This document shows positions 49,355 through 62,685 of a DNA stretch of 64,000 nucleotides, in pieces. The notes beneath the pieces were generated by a model that ran no database searches, was not told the origin of the DNA, and was given only the letters and a program-made list of their open reading frames with translations. How positions within the stretch are numbered: position 1 is the stretch's first letter; each line of letters opens with the position of its first letter. Origin of the DNA: Adiantum capillus-veneris (Eukaryota > Streptophyta > Polypodiopsida > Polypodiales > Pteridaceae); contig CM043958.1 in assembly GCA_014529385.2 (NCBI GenBank), positions 153,597,293 to 153,661,292 on the forward strand. Direction: 5' to 3'. The translations under genes and the position numbers were made by a program.

Positions 49355-50385
49355 GAAACATAATTATGAATGATTTAGTTTCCTCTTGTTCACTTGGATT
49401 GTCAGAGCATTCATTATCTGCATTCTCATCTTGCTCAAGATGCTCTGGAGAGTCATAAAACAGCTCCTCTTTATCTACTTCCACCGGTTCATCTTTTCAA
49501 GGTTGTTTAGAGATAGGTTCCTCATCTTCCCCATTTATCATACTAACCATATAGTATGGAACCACATCATAACCATCTTTGTTGCAAAACTTTGTCATGG
49601 GACCATCCGAAATAGCACACACATCTAGGGTTGCTAGAATATGTGTCCACTCTAAAGGCTCTAGATATTTTCAAGGAAGCATTCAGATAGGTATTCCTTA
49701 TCCTCAATTTACCTTTCTAGATTACACTCTTCTCGTTTTAGAATTTTGCAATGAGGGTCTCCATGCATCCTAGCTCTTTTGGCTTATCAAATCCTGCTAA
49801 TGTAACTGAATCAAACTCCTCAACTGGGGTTCGATTCACATCTTTGTAACTATGGTCTTTAAGGTTTACGCATGTTGTGGTTTCCATGTGCCTAAGGTAT
49901 ATATGATCATATCCCCACTCTTGGACCATCTTCAATTGTCGCATGAATGGCCGTCCAAGTATTATGTCGTAGTTGTTCTTCTTGCCAAAATGTATTATAG
50001 CAAAAGTGTACTCATACTCAATGCCACAAGAAGTAACAATTACCTTCTCTCGAAGCCCTAGGGGTTTCTCCATATAACCATTTTCTAATTGCAATTTCAT
50101 CCTTGTGGCCCTCAAGGCAAGTTTTCCCCATTTCTTCCATATCTCTTTGGTTGCAATGGCCACAGCCACTCCACTATCAAGAATTTTTATGGTTGTAACA
50201 CCTTGAAACTCAATAGGAAGCATGCTATTTCCATCCTCGCCTTTACAATACTCCCCTACCTTATTTAATGGTATTGGTCGCATGTTTAACTGAGGTTTTT
50301 CTAGCTCTCTGATTCCTTCTTGTATCTGTGAAGTCGGATCCTTTACACCAAACTTTTCTAAGCATTTTCCGATTGTCGCCCACAT
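49355..50385 (-). pseudogene. Y protease and acidic linker
   Basis: The open frame 50385-49738 (215 codons) contains the retropepsin catalytic context 'IKILDSGVAVAIATKEIW' (DSG present) and 'YDIILGRPFMRQLKMV' near the end, the typical Tat-like protease finish. The acidic linker continues in another frame to 49355 with 'CSDNPSEQEETKSF'. It would process the polyprotein. Stops between 49738 and 49440 break it. Confidence 0.8.
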
Positions 50386-50606
50386 GTTTGGTCATATTTA
50401 AAAGAAGCTCAATTAGCAAAATGGTGCAAGTCACAGGTGTAGACAATATGTCTATCAATCCTTTAGAGTCCATCACCTTTTTTATGAGAGTCTTTGTGAT
50501 GGTATTGCCTTCACATTAGACTTTTCTTCATACTCCCCATATAAGAGCGTAGGGTTCTCAAGGATTGAGGTTGGCTATCCAAATATCGTACAAATCCTTT
50601 ATCCCC

Positions 50607-51443
50607 CTAGTATGAGCAAATAACCAAATCTTCTTGAGATCCTGCCTCAAATTCCTCAATAGGAGGAAGAAACACATCCCTCCCATTACTTATCTGGTTA
50701 ACTCTCTGAATTAGCTCATTTGCTTTGTTTGCTTCTTGTATTTGTTTCCAAAGTTTATCTAAGCCGTTTTCTTCTCTGTATATCATCTCAGGTATGATAG
50801 GATGGAAACCATTTGATGCCTGATCTATGGTATTCATCACTACTCTTGTTTTTTTTATTAACTCCATGGGTTCTAACTCATTTGTGGGAATCTCAGCTAA
50901 CCCTTTAGGATTGTGTCTTGGTGGGACTACTTGTATTGGAATTGGAGCCTCCATCCCACCCCCTTGTTTTCTTGTCAGTGGCTCTAACAAAGCTTGGGCT
51001 GTTTGGATCATCTTTTGACACATCTCTAGCCTTTTCTTTTTGAACTCAGCGTATGGGTATGTCACCCATCTTTGTTTTTGGATCTAGTTATTTTTAAGTC
51101 GTGTCTCATAAGCTTTCAAAAGTGCGTCTAGAGGTTCATTCACTTTTTCAACTAGTACAGATCCTCTTGAACTTGCAGTTTGTGGTTCCTCATTCTTCTC
51201 AGGCTCTGCCTCAGGGGTTTCATTTTCCTTGTTGGCTTCTCCTTCTAGCTTTCTCAAATTTTTCGTGGTTTGTTTCAGCTCTTTTGCTAAGGAAGTTTGT
51301 TCTTGTTCCTTCCTAGATTTCATGCGTGCTTCCCTAGCCTTCCAAGTATTTTGTTGACTTTTTTGTTCAAGACTAGGAGCATCTATTCTACGTTCCTTAA
51401 TTATTGGTCCCTCCATTACTTTTTGGGCTTGCACTCTTGTGAC
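50607..51443 (-). pseudogene. Y Gag, C-terminal half
   Basis: Frames 51434-51084 (charged, Gln/Lys/Glu-rich, probably coiled coil) and 51065-50607 (with 'LLEPLTRKQ', Pro-rich) have the look of the long linker region of plant gypsy Gag. At 51443 they continue, with no loss of Y sequence, into 61687 once the X copies are removed (codons reading 'RMPDVVTRVQAQ'). Confidence 0.65.
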
Positions 51444-51446
51444 AAC

Positions 51447-52331
51447 CTATATACTGCCCACACGTCTACAGCAAAATCACCTTTTGAGATCATTGAGGGA
51501 AGACCTAAAAGTCCCTTGCTACTTAAAGTACATGGGGAGATCTTCGCTACCGATGAGTATAGATGCGACCTACAAAAAGATTAAGGAGGCTATATCTATC
51601 TCTCAACAAAGGCAAAAAGATGTTGCTGACAAGCACAAAAGGACCTCAATGTTTTAAGATAATGATTGGGTCTTACTTAAGTTTTGCAAGGCTCGATTGA
51701 GGCAAATGACGGGCAAAAATCCTATAGGCTATCAAAAGTACCATTGGCTCATAGACAATGCTTTTTACGTGGGCCTACTTAAGCCCTACAAAGGAGAGAC
51801 ACCCAGTGAAGCAATTATTGAAGACCCTCCTAGAATCAAAGACCAAAAAGAGGTGCTACAACCTGAAGCTATCCTTCGGCAATGAAGACAAAGTACTACG
51901 ACATGGTAAGATTATTTGACAAAATCATATTAAGTCAATGCTTACAATGCTACATTAGAGTAAGAAAATGTACATGTTTCTTTTAAATGATCAATGTTTT
52001 TGTCTTATAAGACTATCTCTCTTTTTATTGTGCACTAATTTAAGTAGCATGCATTCTTAGAATCATGTTTGTGATGATGTCCCTCAAACACCAAGTAGGA
52101 TTTGTCACTCTACTTGGGAGAATGAAATGGACTAAAGAGCAGACATGTTTGTGAAAGCTACATCTCCCAAGCACCAAATGGATTATTCATCCATCTTCTA
52201 ATGATGCCGTAGGGTAAAAAGGGATCCTCTACCCGCTAAGAAGCCTTAGTCATTAGTCATTGACTAATGACTAAGGCTTTATCTCTTCTACCTCATAGTC
52301 GAGGAAGACTATGATTTCAAGAGAGAGGTAA
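51447..52331 (+). mobile_element. X fragment: integrase end and chromodomain region
   Basis: Matches 58690-59722 of X2: 'PFEIIEGRPKSPLLLKVHGEI', 'LLKPYKGETPSEAIIEDP' and 'LQPEAIL', then the purine tract 'tttcaagagagaggta' before the LTR at 52332. Everything upstream is missing. It shares its 3' LTR with X2, where the same LTR serves as 5' LTR. Confidence 0.85.
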
Positions 52332-53542
52332 TGTCATAAAATCTATATGTAACCAACCCACATGATTTTCTCATATTAAAATGATCACTTAATGTAGGAG
52401 AATAGACGGGAACAAGGGTAAGAATATAGACATGTGCTTACGGGTCTATTTCAACACGGGGCCAATGGTAAAGGAGTCCAAATGAAAGATGATCTATCAA
52501 AGAGAAAGGCTAGCTAATGGAGCTTAAATAAATTAGGGTTAGCTTAATTAAAGACCTCCAAATGTTAGTATTAAAACTCCTTTGACCTTAGGTAAGCTAG
52601 GGTTGTGCTTGAGGTGGGAACCCGGCCTAAGCTTGAGGTGCTTGTCGTGCTTGCTAACTAAGGTTCTTGAGTGCTCCATGACTAAGGTTCTTGAGGGTGG
52701 TAAGGTGTTCCACAAAGTCAACATGATCCCTACTGAACACACACCCTAACACAAGGAAATCTTGGTACAAAGAAAGCAAATAGGAAACTTGTCAAGTTCC
52801 TCTTCATGTTTCCCTCAAGGTGTGCGTAAAGCCTATTGGTTAGCCTCCCAGGGGTCCAATGATAATTTAGTTGATTTTAATTATTATTTTTTGCATTTAT
52901 CAAGTCCTCTCTCTCTCTCAAAGGGGAAAGGGGGACACTTGTCCCAGGGTCACCCTTGTTGCTTGATATGCACTAAGCTTGTTATTGGCCAAGCTTGAGG
53001 AAGTCCAATCAAGTGCCAGAGAAGAGGGGGTCGACCAAATCAAGAAGGGGGCTAGCTTGGGGGCTATACTCTTCCCCACACACGCAGAAACCATCTCCTT
53101 CTCCAAGCTCTTCCCTACCCTCATTCCCCACTAGCTCTCTCCACCTTCGAAGGTGTTTGAGGCCTTGGGACTAAGGCTAGGGATAGTTAATTCTTTTTAC
53201 AAAGTCTATGTTATGCTCGTGATGCATGAAGCTTTCCATCTTCATTGCATCACCTAGGTCACAAGGAACACAAATATTGTATTGTACCAAGTCTCTCTTG
53301 ATGGGAGAATCTATAATACAAAAGCCTATTGGAGGGGGGCCCCTGTTCCACACTCAACTGTTGTCAAGTTCTCTAAACTCTCTCTCTTGCAAAATTATTG
53401 TTCATGCCAAGTTAATTAAGTACTATTTTTGCTACCATCAACTAAGTTCACCCTCTTTGTTCTCGAAATAGTCTCACAAAAATGCTCTCATTAATTCTCC
53501 TAATTTTGCTATTCTCAAAGTTCATAGGCCATTTTCATTACA
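52332..53542 (+). repeat. X LTR shared by two internal regions
   Basis: 1211 bp, TGTCATAAAATC to TTACA. A family X 3' internal fragment lies on its left, with purine tract. A primer site (53544-53555) and gag lie on its right. It has no long microsatellite, unlike the 3' LTR of X2 and that of X1, so it probably shows the LTR state before expansion. Confidence 0.88.
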
Positions 53543-53543
53543 T

Positions 53544-53555
53544 TGGTATCAGAGC
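53544..53555 (+). promoter_or_regulatory. X2 primer binding site (tRNA-iMet type)
   Basis: TGGTATCAGAGC directly after the LTR end CA. It is intact here, while X1 has TGGTATCATAGA. Confidence 0.9.
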
Positions 53556-53949
53556 TTTTGGTTTCTCTTTTCTTGTTGAAGAAGAGAGGTCCTTAAGTTG
53601 TTCCTGAAAGGTTGGGCGTGTTTATTGCAATAGGGTAAGTGGGATAGGGATCTATTATCTTGCTTGAGAAGGACTTAGTTTGAGGTACATCGTTGGGAAA
53701 TATAGTCTTAATAATGGAGCCTCTTGGGGCTTGCCTTTGGCTTTACCATTATTGAGCTAAGAGCAAGCTCAACAGGAACCATAATCAACCGAGTAATGTT
53801 AGACCCTCTCCACTAGTCTTTGCAATCAACTGTGTCTAAACCACGGGTATGGCTGCTTGAGAACTGATTTTCAAAGGTAAAGAAGAGTAGCGACTAAGGT
53901 TTTTGAGGGTACCAAAGCACAAAGTATTCTATGTGTAAGTATAATTAGC

Positions 53950-55204
53950 ATGGCTGACAATAACCAAGAGAATAGAATGAACATTAATAACTTTGATTTT
54001 GCACATGAAGGTGCTAATAATGATGCCCCCATATTTGTCAATTATCTTGTTACTAGGTTGCAGCAAGGTATGGGCAACCCTTCTTTGCAAGCCGAAGTTA
54101 CTCAACAACTTCGCGCTTATGGGATTTCCCTTCCTCTTCAAGAGGAGAGAGAGCTTAGGAGGCCTCTTCATGAGACCCCCAAAATAAGACTTTCTCCCAT
54201 ATGAGAGGAGGAATCCAAAGAGCAAGAAAGTAATGAATCCCTATGTTCCTCTAAAGATGTGGCTCTACAAAGACGGCGGTCTAGATGTTCACCAACTTCT
54301 CCCAAGAGGAAACGGTCAACCCACAGTCCTTCTCCTCATCATTTCAAAAGGGAAGAGAGGAAACAAAGGAAGAAAAGTGCAAGAAAGAGGTCACCCTCTT
54401 CTCCTTCTTCTTCACCCTCCTCCTCTTCCGACAAAAGCTATGGCTATTCTCCTAGAGAATACAAGAGGGGAGGACATCGCAAATCTTACCCTGCATGGCG
54501 AATGTCACAAAATCTCAAGAAGTTCAAAGAGGGAGGAAAGAGTATCTCTTTTCTCACCTATGATGGCACCTTTGGTGCTACCAAAAAGTATTGGCCTTCA
54601 TCCAGCAATTTGATGCGGTCTTTAAAGACGAGGGCTTCATGGAGTCCTCCAAGCTTTGTCATGTAGCTATGCACTTCTAGAAATCGGCTCGTCAATGGTG
54701 GGCTAGTCTTCATGGAAACAATGAAGCCCCAAAGACATGGAAAACTCTACGAGTTTCCATCATGAAGCAATTACTTGCAAGCCATGCAAAGGACAAAGTG
54801 TTTACAAAATGGTGGAGTTTGAAGCTTCTCTCCCATGAGTCTATCCACAAGTATGTGGACAAGTTTTGGGATTGACATCTCAAGGCTACCATCTTTCAAA
54901 AGATAGACTTTGCCGAGAAAAAGCAACAATTCTATGTAGGATTACCTGAAGAAATGGTCAAGTATGTCAACTCCCAATGGCTTGGTTCTATCACCGAAGT
55001 AATCCACCCACACTATTGCTTTGTGCATCAATTTCCAACAAGGGTCTAGAAGGAATGTCAATCCCATGGAAAGCAAAGACAAAACTGATGCAAAGGGGAA
55101 AACCAGTGCCCAAAATTCTTCCCAAGGCAATTCCGACAACATCAACAACACTCGGTCCAAGGAGAAGGGAGTTTACAAGGTAAAAATAAACTCTCTCCTA
55201 AAGA
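53950..55204 (+). pseudogene. X2 Gag
   Basis: ATG 53950 opens with 'NNFDFAHEGANNDAPIFVNY', matching X1, then a Ser/Arg-rich region (54233-54666) in other frames and capsid words near 54640-54960. It ends in a basic linker at 54977-55204, just before the zinc knuckle, where the TIR element is inserted. At least four frameshifts occur. Confidence 0.82.
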
Positions 55205-55213
55205 GCTTGAAGC

Positions 55214-55889
55214 CCGGGGGATTCACCATGGAAAACTTATCGTACCACGTAAGTGCGATGGAGGGGGTTTTTTACAAGCTACATAAGCAAATAAGTTAGG
55301 CGTTGGCCCCCAATAATTTATCTCCCAAGCTAAAAAATAAGGGAGGAAGTTTCATATTTATGGGGGGGGGGGGGGGGGGACCTGACCCGAGTTGATTACT
55401 TGTAATGATTGGTCACGAAGTGCAGTAGAACTTGGATGAATTTAGGGGAAGTTTTTTTATTAGGTCACACACCAAATTTTTCATCAAGCCGGCCATAGAT
55501 AAGGGCTGATTTGGAGTAGGTCAAGGGTTGATTTACACCAACTTTGTATGTGTCAAAATTGGAGAGTAGCCAGAGTGCAAGCTGATCGGGCACATAGTTT
55601 GAAAGTCAAACCAAGACACATTGAGGGTACATCCAGTTATCAACAAAAGTGGTTCCTTAGTACATTGCCAATCACTATGCTACACACTCTTTGACTAGTT
55701 TTACTCCATTAGATCATATGAGACCTAAATTTTATATGTAATATAGGGGTATGATAGTTTTCTTTGTTGTTTGTCATATAAGCATAGAAAGAGGGGGGTC
55801 ATATTCCCTAATATGATTCATATATAGGGGTTTTATCAAATTTGTCCGTTGGTGGCATCCCTTTTTTTATATATAGTGAATCCCCCGGG
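55214..55889. mobile_element. Non-autonomous TIR DNA transposon, 676 bp
   Basis: Inverted ends CCGGGGGATTCAC (55214-55226) and GTGAATCCCCCGG (55876-55888), 13 of 13 complementary, are flanked by the 9-bp direct repeat GCTTGAAGC (55205-55213 and 55890-55898). There is one unpaired G at the right edge. Removing it restores the X zinc-knuckle linker (X1 reads straight through here). There is no transposase frame. A 17-18 base G run lies near 55362-55379. A 9-bp duplication with short TIRs suits a Mutator-like element. If the duplication is 8 bp, a hAT-type is possible. Confidence 0.85.
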
Positions 55890-55898
55890 GCTTGAAGC

Positions 55899-56430
55899 TT
55901 TTTGCAAGAACCACAAATGTGGGTTAAGTGTGGGGAGCAAGGACATGGCTATCATTCTTGCCCCAAGAGAAATCCCTGCAATGAGACTCCTAGATCTTCC
56001 ACTATTGAAGCTCCAAAAGAGGATGCTCATTGCAAAGGATCACCTCTCTCCTATGCTTGGGGAAAGGTAAGGGAGCATGATGCCTTCATTTTGTTTGATC
56101 CTGGCTCAACAGAGTTGGCCACCAAGTTGGACATTCAAGCTTTTGAGATGGGAGATATTATAACTGCTGAAAGTGCTTTCAAGGGACATCAAGCCTCCAT
56201 TGCTCCCTTGATTGGGAAGTTGAGGCTTCATGTCCAAAAGCTATGTCAACAAAGAAGACTTTTTCATCTCTCCTCCCCAACATGAGGATGCTATCCTAGG
56301 GGCACCATGATTCAACCTTATGGCTACCAACATGAAGTTCCCTAAAAGGAGAATCTACTTCACCTACAAGGGAAGAGCATGTATATAGAATCTAGTGAGT
56401 TTGATCATACTATTCCACTTGTAAATCCTC
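55899..56430 (+). pseudogene. X2 zinc knuckle and protease
   Basis: A single CCHC 'VKCGEQGHGYHSCP' (first Cys changed to Val here), 'GSPLSYAWGKVREHDAFILF' and the protease active context 'FDPGSTELATKL'. Compared with X1 the five residues HNFIS after DPGST are missing, which would damage the active-site loop. A frameshift follows near 56245. Confidence 0.83.
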
Positions 56431-56436
56431 CTGCTT

Positions 56437-57580
56437 TTGATAAATAAAAGCTTAGTTTCTACGCACATGATATCTGTCATAGAGTCCCTAAAAGGTCCTA
56501 ATGTTCCATCAAATGTAAATGGTAGGAATCAAGAAGAGTTAGACTTGTCTAATTTTCTAAAAGGATTCCAAGATGTGTTCATCGATGATATCCCTATGGA
56601 CTTACCTCCAAAACAAGGGGATGATGGCCATCAAATTAAGTTCCTACCAGAAAGCTCACTGCCTAGCAAGCCTCCTTATCGAGTTTCCCAAGCTCAATAA
56701 GAGGAGATCATGAGGCAAGTACAAGAATTGGTAGACAAAGGGATGGTGAGGCCTAGCTCCTCTCCCTTTTGTTCTCCCTTGTAGTGCAAAAGAAAGATGG
56801 TACATACCGCATGTGTATGGACTATCGAGCACTAAACCATATCACTATCAAAAACAAATTTCCCGTGCCTCCGGTAGAAGATCTGTTTGATAAGCTACAA
56901 GGTTGTACCTAGTTCTATAGAATTGACCTTAAAAGTGGCTATCATCAAATAAAGATAGTGGATGAAGATATCCTAAAAATCGCGTTTCATACAACGTTTG
57001 CTCTTTATATATATCTAGTCATGCCTTTTGGCTTAACTAATGCACCAACCATGTTCAATCATTTAATGGAGAAAATATTTAGACCCTACAAAAAATTCAC
57101 TGGAGTGTTCTTTGATGATATCATCATCTACTCCAAGTCCTTGAAGGAACACAAGAAACATCTCCAGGTGATTTTTCAAGCATTGAGGGAGAACAAGCTT
57201 TTTCTCAATCAAAAGAAAAGCAAAATTTTCCTTCAAGAGATTCAATACTTAGGCACATTATCTCTCAAGATGGTATCCGTATGGATCCATCCAAGTTAGA
57301 GGTAATAAAAGCATGGCTTGATCCAAGGAATCTACATGAGCTAAGAAGTTTTATTGGTATGTGCGCATACTATAGATGCTTCATAGCAAAATTCTCTCAA
57401 ATAGTAGGACCATTACATGACTTAACAAAGAAGAACGTTAAGTACTCATGGACTGCTAAGGAGCAAAATGCTTTTGACAAGCTCAAAGAGAAGCTTACCT
57501 CCCAACCAATCCTTATGCTTTTGGATCGCGCAAGCCATTTGAGGTCCAATGTGATGCTTCTGGTGATTGCCTTGGAGTAG
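56437..57580 (+). pseudogene. X2 reverse transcriptase and RNase H start
   Basis: Contains 'LSNFLKGFQDVFIDDIP', '[16 protein letters not shown]', 'DLKSGYHQIK', 'MPFGLTNAPTMFNHLMEKIF' and the catalytic 'VFFDDIIIYSKSL', then 'LHELRSFIGMCAYYRCF'. Stops at 56698 and 56911 and frame changes near 56790 and 57265 break the frame, but motifs A to D are present. Confidence 0.88.
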
Positions 57581-57582
57581 TC

Positions 57583-58140
57583 TTGCTTCAAGAAGGGCAT
57601 GCCATAGCATATGAGAACCAAAGGCTCGATACTGATGAACAAGTCTTGGGCATTTATGAGAAAGAGCTTTTAGCTATTCTACATGCCCGAAACACATGGA
57701 CGCACTATCTATTGGGGACTCCATTTATTTTACGAACAGACCACCAAAGTCTCAAGTACTTCATGACGCAATCCAAGCTTTCTGACAAACAAATGAGGTG
57801 GGAAAATTTTCTTTCGCAATTTTATTTTCATATTGTTCACATTGCTGGTAATCACAGTGGCCAATGCACTTTCACAACGACCAAAAGTTAATGTGGTGTC
57901 TATAGCAACTCACAATTATCTATCTTCTATGATAGATGAGTATGCTACTGACCCTAACTTTAAAGACATAATGTCAGCCCTTGCTTTGGGGAAGAAAGAA
58001 GAACCATTCACCTTGCAAGATGGTTATCTTCTCCATGGAAATAGACTATGTGTTACCCACTCCCTGCATGAGAAAGCTATGTATGAATCCCATGCTCCTC
58101 CCTATGCGGGGCATAGAGGCATTCAACCTACTCTTTGAGG
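57583..58140 (+). pseudogene. X2 RNase H and linker
   Basis: RNase H words 'GIYEKELLAILHARNTW' and 'LRTDHQSLKYFM', then 'HIVHIAGNHSGQ', then the linker to integrase (57833-58138) ending 'YESHAPPYAGHRGIQPTL', which carries the first His residues of the integrase zinc motif. Confidence 0.85.
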
Positions 58141-59314
58141 AGTAGAGGCATACTTCTATTGGCCTACCATAAAAGTGGCCGTACAAGAGTATGTTTCAAA
58201 ACGTTTGGTATGACAAAAGACTAAGTATGATAGAGGGAAGCAACCTGGATTACTCCAGCAATTCCAATCCCTAATTCATCATGGGAGAGTATATCCATGG
58301 ATTTTATCTTTGGATTACCCAAATCTATCCATGGGAATACGAGAATATGGACAATAGTCGATAGGCTTAGCAAGCAAGCACACTTTATTCCTGTCAAAAA
58401 GACTATTTAAGCACATCAAATGGCAACTCTCTTCAAATCTCAGATTTTCAAACGCCATGGATTGCCAATATCCATCGTGTCAGATAGAGATCCTAGAATG
58501 ACCAATAATTTTTGGAAAGGTCTCTTGAAAATCTAGGTACAAGATTGAAATTCTCTTTGGCCTATCACCCACAAACGGATGGCCAAAGTGAGATAGCCAA
58601 TCTTACAATTATTGATCTACTAAAGACCTATGTTACAAAAGTAACAATACTCATAATGGGAAAAGTGCTTACCTCTCATAGAGTATGCATACAATAATAT
58701 TGTCCATACTTCTATGGGAAAAGCACCTTTTGAAATCATTGAGGGAAGGGCCTAAAAGTCCCTTGCTACTTAAAGTACATGGGAAGATCTTCATTGTCAA
58801 TGAGTATAGCCGTGACCTACAAGAATCTTTTGAAAAGATTAAGGAGGCTATATCTATCTCTCAACAGAGGCAAAAAGCTGCTCTGCTGACAAGCACAGAA
58901 GGGCCTTAACGTCTTAGAGAAAATGATTGGGTCTTACTTAAGTTTCCCAAGGCTTGATTGAGGCAAACGATGGGCCATCAAAAGTATTATGTTAAACTAG
59001 CAAAAAGATACTATGATCCTTTTCAAATTTTGAAGCCAATCAATGAGATGGATTATCAACTCAAGTTGCCCAATCATTGGTTCATACACAATGCATCTCA
59101 TGTGAGCTTACTTAAGCCCTACAAAGGAGAGCCACCAAGTGAACCAATTATTGAAGACCCTCTTGAAATCAAAGACCAAGAAGAGATGCTTCAACCAAAA
59201 GCTATCCTTCAGCATGAAGAAAAGGCACTACAACATGGTAAGATTATCCGACGATATCTTATTAAGATAAAAAATTATCCTTTTGAAGATGCTATATGGA
59301 TGCAAGGAATATAG
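58141..59314 (+). pseudogene. X2 integrase with C-terminal chromodomain
   Basis: Integrase core remnants include 'IVSDRDPRMTNNFW' and 'SLAYHPQTDGQSEIAN' (58440-58610), in broken frames. The frame 58958-59314 continues with 'ASHVSLLKPYKGEPPSEPII' and finishes with a chromodomain-like segment: 'QPKAILQHEEKAL', 'GKIIRRYLIKIKNYPFEDAI'. Trp at the usual 'VKWKNYP' position is changed to Ile. A chromodomain places family X among chromoviruses, which direct insertion to marked chromatin. Confidence 0.82.
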
Positions 59315-59722
59315 CTTAAGGATAGTATGAACCTTGTCAATGCTTACAATGCTCCATTAGAGTTAGCAAATGTACATGTTTCTTTTAAATGATCAATGTT
59401 TTTGTCTTATAAGACTACCTCTCTTTTTATTGTGCACAAATTTAAGTAGTATGCATGCTTAGAATCATGTTTGTGATGATGACGTCTCTCAAACACCAAG
59501 TAGAATTTGTCAGTCTACTTGGGAGAATGAAATGGACTAAAGAGCAAACATTCTTGTGAAAGCTATGTCTCCCAAGCACCAAATGGATTAGTCATCCATC
59601 TTGGAATGATGTCGTAGGGTAAAAAGGGATCCTCTACCCGCTAAGAAACATTGACTAATGACTAAGGCTTTATCTCTTCTACCTCATGGTCGAGGACGAC
59701 TATGATTTCAAGAGAGAGGTGA

Positions 59723-61686
<1,964 letters not shown>

Positions 61687-62685
61687 CATCTGGCATTCTT
61701 GTTCTACTCTCATCTTGATATTGATGATGGAGTGGTGATTTTGGTGGTGCTTCCAACCTTCACATGGCTTGATATCCACCCCCCTTTTGTGTTCAGGTCC
61801 GGTGTTGCAAATTGCTCGAGCCATGCTTGAAATGATATGGTGACGTTTGTGAGTTATGAGGGTTGGGTAATGGATACTTAATTGATTGCGATGTGGTGTC
61901 GTAATCATGTGAGAAGGGATTTGTAGATTTGCTAGGGGTTTCTATGGGCTTTTGATTCTCTTCCAAAGCATGTGCCAATAGTTCTAGTAATATCACTCTC
62001 CCTATATCTTTTGGATGGATTGGCTAGTATTCTCATACGTACTTATCGACAAAAATGATATGGGTTCTTGTTGTAAAATCATATGAAAACAAGTTCATTC
62101 ACATGAGGTTCCATGCAACGGTAGTAAGAGGTGACTCTCCCCTCCCCGTGTTTGTAAATCCCAATGTTTTTGTGAATTGTATCCACTCTCACTACTCTCT
62201 TGTCATGAATGTAGAAGGCTCCAGGAAGATTTGAGTTTAGGAGGCAATTCTTAGGTCTCCATAACCATCTTCCCTTTTGCTACGTTGTCTCCGTACCGAT
62301 TGTAATTTTCTAGGTCTTTGACAATGAGGTTGTTGTTTTTGTCCTCATTGCAGAACCTATCACCATCATCTTTGACCATAATTATGCCAATCCTCTTGCT
62401 AACTGTTCTTCAATACAGATGCATTGACGTCCTTGAACATCTGCATACACTAGGGCTCCATGGGTGTTTGTTCCCTTTTAGGAAGACTGTCATGTATTTT
62501 GGTATGTTTAAGGGTTTTTGGGAGGTGCTACCCCCCATAGTCCCTTGCTGTTGGAAACCTCCAAGTTTTTGGTTAGCCATCCAATGGTATGACTCATCGG
62601 AAGAGGTGTCAGTTTCACTTCCCTCCTCTATGATTGGTGCTAGTGGATCTATGCTTGCTTGGTTTACACTCTCTTTTGTTGACAC
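61687..62685 (-). pseudogene. Y Gag, N-terminal half
   Basis: An ATG at 62685 opens 'MSTKESVNQASIDPLAP' and an acidic, Ser-rich stretch, then 'LNIPKYMTVFLKGNK', then broken frames to 61687. There the minus-strand frame ('DESRTRMPD') joins the piece at 51443. It is consistent with a plant gypsy Gag, although no classic motif is unambiguous. Confidence 0.55.

Larger units (their letters stand above)
53543..59722 (+). mobile_element. X2, chromovirus-type gypsy internal region
   Basis: Primer site, gag, zinc knuckle (interrupted by a TIR element), protease, RT, RNase H, integrase and chromodomain on the plus strand, followed by the LTR at 59723-61686. It is the most complete copy of family X in the window but carries many frameshifts and stops. 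Confidence 0.9.
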
